In this document: one piece after another, positions 1 through 5,754 of the stretch | Position numbering within the stretch: the first letter of the stretch is position 1 | Layout of the letters: each line of letters begins with the position of its first letter | Source of the DNA: Burkholderiales bacterium | GTDB lineage: Bacteria; Pseudomonadota; Gammaproteobacteria; Burkholderiales; CAIKXV01 | Length of the DNA: 6,581 nucleotides | Reading direction: 5' to 3' | Assembly: GCA_019751575.1 (NCBI GenBank) | Contig: JAIENF010000331.1 | Coordinates: 1 to 6,581, forward strand | The notes under the pieces: model-generated | Databases searched by the model: none | What the model was told of the DNA's origin: nothing | Seen by the model: the letters and a program-made list of their open reading frames with translations, nothing else | Program-made: the position numbers and the translations under genes

Positions 1-308
1 TGCACCACGCGCTCGGCCTCGACTCGACCGAGTACGACTACCAGGTGTTCCGGATCACCTCCGAGATCGCGCGCCAGGTGTTCCCGATCGAGCTCGACAT
101 CGACGATCCGCGCTTCCGCGCCGGCCTCGAGACCCTGTGCCGGATCAGTGCCGCGAACGAGAGCGCCAAGGCGCAGGGCGGGCTGCTCGGCAAGCTGAAG
201 CAGGCGGGCTGCGCAGTGTCGGCGGCCGCGATGTTCGCGCGGCTGTACCTGCTGCCGGTCAAGCGCAACACCGTGCCCGAGCAGGTGCTGATGGCCCCGG
301 CCTGGTAA
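1..308 (+). CDS. acsF: Mg-protoporphyrin IX monomethyl ester aerobic (oxidative) cyclase AcsF, C-terminal part
   Basis: The last 101 residues of an ORF that enters from the left edge; the first complete codon starts at base 3 and TAA is at 306-308. AcsF is the di-iron, oxygen-dependent cyclase that forms the fifth (E) ring of bacteriochlorophyll, giving divinyl protochlorophyllide. The tail is recognisable from TEYDYQVFRITSEIARQVFP, then LDIDDPRFRAGLE, and an ending FARLYLLPVKRN...APAW that closely follows purple-bacterial AcsF as I recall it. The iron-binding E/H residues lie upstream of the window and cannot be checked. A GTG at 45 is an internal valine codon, not a start, because the recognisable family sequence continues upstream of it. 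AcsF implies that ring closure can use O2. An additional anaerobic BchE elsewhere is neither shown nor excluded. It is followed by puhE, the same neighbour as in Rhodobacter clusters. Confidence 0.93.
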   Translation, partial: HHALGLDSTEYDYQVFRITSEIARQVFPIELDIDDPRFRAGLETLCRISAANESAKAQGGLLGKLKQAGCAVSAAAMFARLYLLPVKRNTVPEQVLMAPAW

Positions 309-347
309 GCGCATCCGTCGAATGCATCACCGCAAGGCTGTTCCCGC

Positions 348-1181
348 ATGACAGAGCTGATCCTTCCCGCGCTGTACGCGATGTTCATCTGGTGGTTCAC
401 CACCGGGCTCATCGTCTGGCTCGACGGCCTCCCGGCCTCGACCTACCGCTGGTCGATGATGGGCGCGACGGTGGTCGGGATCGCCGCGCTGTACGCCCTG
501 TCGCGTACGGCCGGCGACATCTCGGTCGCCGGTGCGTACTGCGCGTTCACCAGCGCCGTGCTGGTGTGGGGCTGGATCGAGGTCGCCTTCCTGCTGGGCT
601 ATGTCACCGGGCCGCGGCGGGAGGCCTCGCCCCCGGGCGCGAGCGACTACCAGCGGTTCCGCCATGCGGTCGGTGCGATCCTGCACCATGAGCTGTTCAT
701 CCTGGCCGCCGGCGTGGCGGTGGTCGCGCTGACCTGGGATGCGCCGAACCAGGCCGGCACCTGGACGTTCATGATCCTCTGGGCGATGCGCCTTTCGGCG
801 AAGTTCAACCTGTTCCTCGGCGTGCGCAACCGGGGCGAGGAGTTCCTGCCCGAGAAGATGCGCCACATCGACAGCTACTTCGCGCGGCGGCCGATGAACC
901 TGCTGTTCCCGGTGGCGGTGACCGCCGCCACCGCGCTGGCCGCCGTGCTGTGGGCGCATGCCGCGATGCCCCACACGAGCCCGTTCGCCGTCGCGATGAA
1001 CGTCCTCGCCGCGACGCTGCTGTCGCTGGCCATCCTGGAACACTGGTTCATGGTGCTGCCGCTGTCCTCGACCGCGCTCTGGAAATGGGCGATGCGCAAC
1101 CGGCGCAAGCCCGATGCCGCGCCGAGCGGTTCCATCGGCCCGGTGGAACTTGCCACGCTGCCGCTGAAGACCGCAGATTGA
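348..1181 (+). CDS. puhE: Putative photosynthetic complex assembly protein 2, PuhE
   Basis: 277 residues, almost wholly hydrophobic, with about seven predicted membrane segments by eye (near residues 4-25, 35-52, 57-86, 107-129, 138-157, 183-205, 213-239). It matches PuhE (DUF3623-type, 'photosynthetic complex assembly protein 2') in size, in topology and in conserved polar motifs: LHHELFIL near 112-119, MRLSAKFNLFLGVRN at 147-161, and EHWFMVLPL at 231-239. In purple bacteria puhE sits directly after acsF, as here, and mutants of the puh genes are impaired in reaction-centre or light-harvesting complex levels; the biochemical activity of PuhE is not known. An AAGG at 334-337 lies 10 bases before the ATG and is an acceptable ribosome site. 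The charged C-terminal tail (249-277) is probably not in the membrane. Only 7 bases separate its stop from crtI, so the two are very likely co-transcribed. Confidence 0.9.
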   Translation: MTELILPALYAMFIWWFTTGLIVWLDGLPASTYRWSMMGATVVGIAALYALSRTAGDISVAGAYCAFTSAVLVWGWIEVAFLLGYVTGPRREASPPGASDYQRFRHAVGAILHHELFILAAGVAVVALTWDAPNQAGTWTFMILWAMRLSAKFNLFLGVRNRGEEFLPEKMRHIDSYFARRPMNLLFPVAVTAATALAAVLWAHAAMPHTSPFAVAMNVLAATLLSLAILEHWFMVLPLSSTALWKWAMRNRRKPDAAPSGSIGPVELATLPLKTAD

Positions 1182-1188
1182 GCGTCCG

Positions 1189-2772
1189 ATGAAAGCCCTG
1201 TTCACCCGGGCCGCCGCTGGCGGCGTGAAGTCCCCGCTCGCACCCGATGGTCCGGGCATGGGCTACCCCCGCGCCGGCGCACCGACCGCGATCGTGATCG
1301 GCAGCGGCTTCGGCGGCCTCGCCGCCGCGATCCGGTTGTCCTGCCGTGGCTATGACGTGACCGTGCTCGAGAAGCTCGATGCAGCCGGCGGGCGAGCCTA
1401 CGTGCACCGCCAGGACGGATTCACCTTCGACGCCGGCCCGACCATCATCACCGCGCCGTTCATGCTCGAGGAACTCTGGGCGATGTGCGGGCGCCGGATG
1501 TCCGACGACGTCGAACTGAAGGCGCTCGATCCGTTCTATCGCATCCGCTACGTAGACGGCAGCCATTTCGACTACAGCGGCGACCCGGTGAAGATGCGTG
1601 CCGAGGTGGTGCGGCTGTCTCCGTCGGATGCGGCCGGCTACGACCGGTTCATCGAGGAAGCCGAGCAATGCTACAGGCTCGGCTTCGAGGAACTCGGCAG
1701 CATCGCGTACGACACGGTGGGCGACCTGCTCGCCGCCGTGCCGTCGCTGGTGCGCATGCGTGGCTGGCGCACGATGTTCTCGATGGTCGCCCATTACATC
1801 AAGGACGAACGACTGCAGGCCGCATTCAGCCTGCAGACGCTGCTGATCGGCGGCAACCCGTTCTCGGTCACCTGCGTCTACAGCCTGATCAACGCGCTCG
1901 AGCGGCGTGCCGGCGTGCACTGGGCGATGGGCGGCACCGGCTCGCTGGTGCGCGGGCTGGTCGGCCTGCTCGAGGGTCGCGGCGCTTCGATCCGCTACAA
2001 CGCGCAGGTCAAGAGAATCACGGTCGAAGGCGGGCGTGCGACCGGCGTCGAGCTCGAAGGCGGCGAGCGGCTGCGGTCGGACATCGTCGTATCCAATGCC
2101 GACATGGCCTGGACCTACCGCCACCTGGTCGAGCCGCGCCATCGCAAGCACTGGACCGACCGCCGCATCGAACGCGGCCGCTACTCGATGAGCCTGTTCG
2201 TCTGGTACTTCGGCGTGAAGCGCAACTATCCGGACGTTCCGCACCACATGATGCTGCTCGGCCCGCGCTACAAGGGGCTGCTCGACGACATCTTCCGCAA
2301 GCACAAGCTGGCCGACGACTTCAGCCTGTACCTGCATCGGCCGACCGCCACCGATGCCTCGATGGCGCCGCCCGGCTGCGACACGTTCTATGCACTGTCG
2401 CCGGTACCGCACCTCGACAGCGGCACCGACTGGCCCGCGTATGCCGAAACCTATCGCGCGCGCATCGCCGAGGTACTCGACCGTACCGTGCTGCCCGGCT
2501 TCGAGCGCGACATCGTCACTTCGCGCATCGCGACGCCGCAGGACTTCCACGACCGGCTGCTGTCGTACAAGGGCGCCGCGTTCGGGCTCGAGCCGGTGCT
2601 GCTGCAGAGCGCCTGGTTCCGGCCGCACAACCGCAGCGAAGACGTGCAACACCTCTACCACGTCGGCGCCGGGACGCATCCCGGTGCCGGCGTCCCCGGC
2701 GTGCTGATGTCGGCGAAGGCGCTCGACTCGGTGGTGCCCGATGCAGACCGGATAGCGAGGGTCCATGCCTGA
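1189..2772 (+). CDS. crtI: Phytoene desaturase CrtI
   Basis: A 527-residue FAD-dependent carotene desaturase that introduces double bonds stepwise into phytoene at the inner membrane, giving neurosporene or lycopene. The N-terminal dinucleotide fold is clear: IVIGSGFGGLAAAIRL at 35-50 (G38-x-G40-x-x-G43) with the acidic strand-2 end at E61, followed by GGRA (67-70) and FDAGPTIIT (80-88). The C-terminal bacterial phytoene dehydrogenase signature is at about 489-505 (YHVGAGTHPGAGVPGV). The start is uncertain. ATG 1189 leaves a 34-residue lead before the Rossmann strand and fits the 7-base gap to puhE. ATG 1258 (residue 24, giving 504 residues) is closer to the usual family length. Neither has a strong Shine-Dalgarno sequence. 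The TGA lies inside the crtB start region (8-base overlap), so crtI and crtB are probably translationally coupled. The number of desaturation steps cannot be read from the sequence. Confidence 0.95.
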   Translation: MKALFTRAAAGGVKSPLAPDGPGMGYPRAGAPTAIVIGSGFGGLAAAIRLSCRGYDVTVLEKLDAAGGRAYVHRQDGFTFDAGPTIITAPFMLEELWAMCGRRMSDDVELKALDPFYRIRYVDGSHFDYSGDPVKMRAEVVRLSPSDAAGYDRFIEEAEQCYRLGFEELGSIAYDTVGDLLAAVPSLVRMRGWRTMFSMVAHYIKDERLQAAFSLQTLLIGGNPFSVTCVYSLINALERRAGVHWAMGGTGSLVRGLVGLLEGRGASIRYNAQVKRITVEGGRATGVELEGGERLRSDIVVSNADMAWTYRHLVEPRHRKHWTDRRIERGRYSMSLFVWYFGVKRNYPDVPHHMMLLGPRYKGLLDDIFRKHKLADDFSLYLHRPTATDASMAPPGCDTFYALSPVPHLDSGTDWPAYAETYRARIAEVLDRTVLPGFERDIVTSRIATPQDFHDRLLSYKGAAFGLEPVLLQSAWFRPHNRSEDVQHLYHVGAGTHPGAGVPGVLMSAKALDSVVPDADRIARVHA

Positions 2773-3919
2773 TACCGCGATGGTTTCCGTCGAAGTGCGC
2801 GGCGCAATGGAGGCCACGGTCGCGATCGCAGCTGCCAATGGCAGCCCGGTGCCCGGGACGGCGCCCGTGGGCGAGGCCGACCTCGTCGCCTGCGAGCAAC
2901 TTATGCGGGGCGGCTCGAAGTCGTTCTTCGCGGCGTCCCGGGTCCTCCCCGTGCGGGTGCGCGCACCCGCGATCGCGCTGTATGCGTTCTGCCGGGTCGC
3001 GGACGATGCGATCGACCTCGCGATCGATCCCGCATCCGCGGTCGTCCGGCTCGACCAGCGCCTCGATGCGATCTATGCCCAACGTCCACAGGCGTTCGAA
3101 TCCGACCGGGCGCTGGCCGACGTGGTCGCGCGGTTCGACCTGCCGCGCGGCCTGCTGGATGCGTTGATCGAAGGCTTCCGCTGGGACGCCGAAGGCCGGC
3201 GTTACGAGACCATCGGCGATCTGGAAGACTACTGCGCGCGTGTCGCCGGCACCGTCGGCGCGATGATGGCGATCCTGATGGGCACCCGTGGCCAAGGCGC
3301 GCTTGCGCGCGCCTGCGAACTCGGCCTCGCGATGCAGCTCACGAACATCGCGCGCGACGTCGGCGAGGACGCGCGCAACGGCCGCCTGTACCTGCCGCGC
3401 GACTGGCTGCGCGAGGAAGGCATCGATCCGGATGGCTGGCTGCAGCAGCCCGGCTTCGATCCAGCGATCGGTCGCGTCGTGGCACGGCTGCTCGCCCGGG
3501 CCGACAGCCTGTACGAGCAAGCCAGGCTCGGCATCGCCGAGCTTCCGCGCGATTGCCGGTCGGCGATCGAGGCGGCGCGGCGGGTCTATGCCGAGATCGG
3601 CCGCGAGGTCGAGCGCGCGGGGCTGGACAGCGTGTCGCGTCGCGCGGTGGTGTCGACCCGGCGCAAGGCCTGGCTGATGGCCCGTGCGATGCTGGTCAAT
3701 GCCCCGCTGCAGCGAAGGGCTGCCACCGGGCGGTCGGATCCCGCACCGGCGATGGTCGAGGCAATCCGCTACCTCGTCGAGCTGGCGGTCGAGCCGACCG
3801 CATCGGCGACGGGCACCCAGCCCGATTCGTTCTATGGCCGGGCGGTCTGGGTGATCGAGCTCTGCGAAAGGCTGCGCGAGAGAGAGCGGCTCGCCCTCCA
3901 GGCAGCTGCCGAGGGCTGA
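2765..3919 (+). CDS. crtB: 15-cis-phytoene synthase CrtB
   Basis: A 384-residue member of the squalene/phytoene synthase family, which condenses two geranylgeranyl diphosphates to phytoene via prephytoene diphosphate. Both Mg-diphosphate-binding Asp motifs are intact: D80-D81-A-I-D84 within YAFCRVADDAID, and D198-V-G-E-D202 within QLTNIARDVGED, followed by NGRLYLPRDWL. The substrate-pocket start GGSKSFFAASRVLP is at 49-62. About 38 residues precede the conserved region (DLVACEQLMRGG), which is long for the family, so ATG 2780 (residue 6) or 2807 (residue 15) could be the true start. GAGG at 2757-2760 is only 4 bases before ATG 2765, a short but usable spacing that favours the first ATG. The C-terminal stretch 326-384 ends in a charged helix (ELCERLRERERLAL). 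It overlaps crtI by 8 bases and is probably the last gene of the photosynthesis unit in this direction. Confidence 0.95.
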   Translation: MPDTAMVSVEVRGAMEATVAIAAANGSPVPGTAPVGEADLVACEQLMRGGSKSFFAASRVLPVRVRAPAIALYAFCRVADDAIDLAIDPASAVVRLDQRLDAIYAQRPQAFESDRALADVVARFDLPRGLLDALIEGFRWDAEGRRYETIGDLEDYCARVAGTVGAMMAILMGTRGQGALARACELGLAMQLTNIARDVGEDARNGRLYLPRDWLREEGIDPDGWLQQPGFDPAIGRVVARLLARADSLYEQARLGIAELPRDCRSAIEAARRVYAEIGREVERAGLDSVSRRAVVSTRRKAWLMARAMLVNAPLQRRAATGRSDPAPAMVEAIRYLVELAVEPTASATGTQPDSFYGRAVWVIELCERLRERERLALQAAAEG

Positions 3920-3943
3920 TCCGCCCGGTATTGCCGTGGCGAA

Positions 3944-3969
3944 GGCGGGCGGCAGATGGCGGGCGGCAG
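3944..3969 (+). repeat. Perfect 12-base direct repeat upstream of hemC
   Basis: GGCGGGCGGCAG occurs at 3944-3955 and again at 3958-3969, so the period is 14 bases with AT between the copies. The bases flanking each copy differ, so the identity is exactly 12. The second copy covers the place where a -35 element would sit relative to the proposed -10 at 3983-3988, and the first lies just upstream. It could be a pair of protein sites, or simply a short slippage duplication in G+C-rich DNA. The sequence alone cannot tell these apart. Confidence 0.7.
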
Positions 3970-3979
3970 CGGGCCGCGG

Positions 3980-3988
3980 TGCTACCAT
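3980..3988 (+). promoter_or_regulatory. Possible extended -10 promoter for hemCDX
   Basis: TGC-TACCAT at 3980-3988 fits the extended -10 form (TGn followed by a TAnnnT-type hexamer; four of six match TATAAT). It lies 39 bases before the hemC ATG, in the only sizeable intergenic gap of the window. Transcription would start near 3994-3997, giving a leader of about 32 bases. There is no recognisable -35 hexamer 16-18 bases upstream, where the DNA is GGGCGGC-rich. An extended -10 promoter can tolerate that, but it lowers confidence. Confidence 0.45.
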
Positions 3989-4013
3989 CGACGGCATCCC
4001 ATCCCGCCGACGC

Positions 4014-4031
4014 ATGACCGCATCCCGATGA
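4014..4031 (+). other. Five-codon leader reading frame overlapping the hemC start
   Basis: ATG at 4014 opens the frame ATG-ACC-GCA-TCC-CGA-TGA (peptide MTASR), whose TGA at 4029-4031 shares bases with the hemC ATG at 4028-4030, making an ATGA junction. The leader frame and the hemC start are near copies: 4014-4027 and 4028-4041 agree at 11 of 14 positions, and both begin ATGACCGC, so HemC also starts M-T-A-S. No clear Shine-Dalgarno sequence precedes either ATG. It may be a translated upstream frame that couples to hemC, or just the trace of a 14-base duplication. Confidence 0.35.
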
Positions 4032-4966
4032 CCGCTTCCGCCCCGCCCGTCGAATCGATCGTGATCGCTTCACGCGAAAGCCTGCTTGCCATGTGGCAGG
4101 CTGAACACGTGCAGGCCAGGCTGCGCGAACGCTATCCCGGCATCGCCGTGAGCATCCTCGGCATGACTACCGAGGGCGACCGCATCCTCGACGTGTCGCT
4201 CTCCAAGATCGGCGGCAAGGGCCTGTTCGTGAAGGAACTCGAGCAGGCGATGATCGACCTGCGGGCCGACATCGCGGTGCATTCGATGAAGGACGTGCCG
4301 ATGCTGCTGCCGGACGGATTCGCGCTGCCGGCGATCCTCCAGCGCGAGGATCCGCGCGATGCCTTCGTCTCGAACGACTACGGGAAGCTGTCCGACCTGC
4401 CCGCGGGCAGCGTGGTCGGCACCTCCAGCCTGCGCCGCGAGAGCCAGCTGCGCGCGCGCTTCCCGCACCTCGACGTGCAGCCGTTGCGCGGCAACGTGCA
4501 GACGCGGCTGCGCAAGCTCGACGAGGGCCAGTACGCCGCGATCATCCTCGCCGCCGCCGGGCTGAAGCGGCTCGGGCTCGGCGAGCGCATCGCGTCCTTC
4601 CTGACCACCGAAGAAAGCCTGCCTGCGGTCGGACAGGGCGCGGTCGGCATCGAGTGCCGCAGCAACGACGCGGTGCTGCAGTTGGCGCTGGCGGCGCTGG
4701 CCGATCCCACGACCACCGCCTGCGTGCTGGCCGAACGTGCGCTGTCGCGCTCGCTCGGCGGCAGCTGCACCGTGCCGCTCGGGGGCTTCGCAGAGATCAT
4801 CGACGGCACGCTGCAGTTGCGCGGGTTCGTCGCCAGCCCCGACGGCAAGCGCATGGTCAGCGACCGGGTCAGCGGCCCGCCGTCCAGCGGCGAGGCACTC
4901 GGCAAGTCACTGGCGCAGCGGCTGACCGACCTGGGCGCGGCGGAGATCCTGGCCGCCCTGCCGTGA
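4028..4966 (+). CDS. hemC: Hydroxymethylbilane synthase (porphobilinogen deaminase) HemC
   Basis: 312 residues, almost the same as E. coli HemC (313). This cytoplasmic enzyme polymerises four porphobilinogens into hydroxymethylbilane, using a dipyrromethane cofactor bound to a cysteine. Visible features are the N-terminal IASRES (R16), [13 protein letters not shown] (60-72), the catalytic Asp in VHSMKDVP (D89), VGTSSLRR (R136, R137), [10 protein letters not shown] (R154), [14 protein letters not shown] (198-211) and the cofactor cysteine C247 in [10 protein letters not shown]. The ATG at 4028 is chosen because it gives the family's usual N-terminus. An in-frame ATG at 3956 would add 24 atypical residues (Gly/His/Pro-rich) and would lie upstream of the likely promoter. 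One small oddity is Leu19 where E. coli has Pro (SPLALWQ versus SLLAMWQ). It heads the hemC-hemD-hemX unit and its stop overlaps the hemD GTG. Confidence 0.97.
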   Translation: MTASAPPVESIVIASRESLLAMWQAEHVQARLRERYPGIAVSILGMTTEGDRILDVSLSKIGGKGLFVKELEQAMIDLRADIAVHSMKDVPMLLPDGFALPAILQREDPRDAFVSNDYGKLSDLPAGSVVGTSSLRRESQLRARFPHLDVQPLRGNVQTRLRKLDEGQYAAIILAAAGLKRLGLGERIASFLTTEESLPAVGQGAVGIECRSNDAVLQLALAALADPTTTACVLAERALSRSLGGSCTVPLGGFAEIIDGTLQLRGFVASPDGKRMVSDRVSGPPSSGEALGKSLAQRLTDLGAAEILAALP

Positions 4967-5754
4967 ACCTGCACGGGCTCCGGGTGGTGGTGACCCGGCC
5001 GCTCGAACAGTCGAGCCGGCTCGCCGCTGCGATCGATGCCGCGGGTGGCCAGGCCAGCGTCTTCCCGCTGATCGAGATCGGACCGCCGCCAGACCCGGTC
5101 GCGCTCGAGGCGCTCATCGATCGGCTCGACGATTTCCAGTGGGCGGTGTTTTCGAGCCCGACCGCTGTCGACCGGGCGATGGCCTGCATCCGGGCGCGCC
5201 GCACGTTGCCGTCGGGCTGGTCGATCGCCGCCATCGGCGAAGGCACGCAGCGCGCGCTCGCCCGGCACGGGTTCACCGAGGTGCTCGCGCCCACCGAGCG
5301 GTTCGACAGCGAAGCCCTGCTCGCGCTGCCACCGCTGGCCGACCTGCACGGGCGGCAGGCGGTGATCTTCCGCGGGCAGGAAGGCCGCGCGGTGCTCGCC
5401 GACGGGCTGCGTGCCCGGGGTGCCCGGGTCGAGTATGCCGAGTGCTATACGCGCCATGCACCCGCGACCGATGCGGTGATGCTGCTCGAACAGGCGCGCC
5501 GCGGGCGGCTGGATGCGCTGGTGGTGACCAGCAGCGAGGCCGTGCGCAACCTGTGTGCGATGCTCGCACGTGCCGCCGCGAAACCGTCCGTGCTGGCACC
5601 GGCCACCCTGTTCGTGCCGCATCCGCGCATCGCCGAGGCGGCACGCAGTGCCGGTTTCGACCCGGTGGTCGTGACCGATGGCGGGGACAGCGGCGTGCTG
5701 GCCGCGCTGGCTGCGTTCGCCCTGTCGCAGGCATCGTCGGGGGCGCCACGATGA
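4963..5754 (+). CDS. hemD: Uroporphyrinogen-III synthase HemD
   Basis: 263 residues from a GTG start whose last two bases begin the TGA of hemC (GTGA, 4963-4966). HemD closes hydroxymethylbilane with inversion of ring D, giving uroporphyrinogen III, the branch point to haem, sirohaem, cobalamin and bacteriochlorophyll. The family is poorly conserved, but the two-domain pattern is visible: VVVTRP at 8-13, VFSSPTAV at 62-69 and IGEGTQRAL at 91-99, then [20 protein letters not shown] at 135-154, ECYTRH at 160-165, [10 protein letters not shown] at 188-197 and [13 protein letters not shown] at 220-232. The reading frame is open upstream to 4654, but that part lies inside hemC and does not look like HemD. 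GTG at 4963 is the best start because of the motif position and the overlap. GGAG at 4942-4945 is too distant (17 bases) to be a strong ribosome site, so coupling to hemC translation is likely. It is not fused to hemX, unlike some relatives. Confidence 0.92.
   Translation: MNLHGLRVVVTRPLEQSSRLAAAIDAAGGQASVFPLIEIGPPPDPVALEALIDRLDDFQWAVFSSPTAVDRAMACIRARRTLPSGWSIAAIGEGTQRALARHGFTEVLAPTERFDSEALLALPPLADLHGRQAVIFRGQEGRAVLADGLRARGARVEYAECYTRHAPATDAVMLLEQARRGRLDALVVTSSEAVRNLCAMLARAAAKPSVLAPATLFVPHPRIAEAARSAGFDPVVVTDGGDSGVLAALAAFALSQASSGAPR

Noticed and set aside
339..353. TGT-N9-ACA dyad at the puhE start as a PpsR/CrtJ-type operator
   Set aside because: PpsR/CrtJ sites are TGT-N12-ACA; the spacing here is 9 and the inner bases are not symmetric. 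No TGT-N12-ACA was found in the two intergenic gaps (309-347 and 3920-4027).
1048..2838. A 596-codon open frame on the minus strand opposite crtI
   Set aside because: It lies entirely antisense to puhE, crtI and crtB, is rich in Arg, Ala, His and Gly as expected from reading G+C-rich codons backwards, and shows no recognisable domain. Other long minus frames (2516-4015, 4378-5871, 327-1259) fail for the same reasons.
1485..3167. A 560-codon + strand open frame overlapping crtI and crtB
   Set aside because: It is a frame-shifted shadow: Arg/Ala-rich, no motif, and crossing the boundary of two well recognised genes that occupy the other frames.
3921..3952. Inverted repeat CCGCCC...GGGCGG after crtB as a terminator
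   Set aside because: The stem is six base pairs with a 20-base loop and no T-run follows; in DNA this rich in G+C such pairs arise by chance.
3931..3958. TTGCCG (3931-3936) with CAGATG (3953-3958) as a sigma-70 promoter
   Set aside because: The -35 part is fair but CAGATG is a poor -10; the extended -10 at 3980-3988 is the better candidate and TTGCCG is 46 bases too far upstream to serve it.
3956..4027. Upstream in-frame ATG for hemC at 3956
   Set aside because: It would add 24 residues (Gly/His/Pro-rich) not typical of HemC, the codons run through the direct repeat, and the start would lie upstream of the likely promoter.
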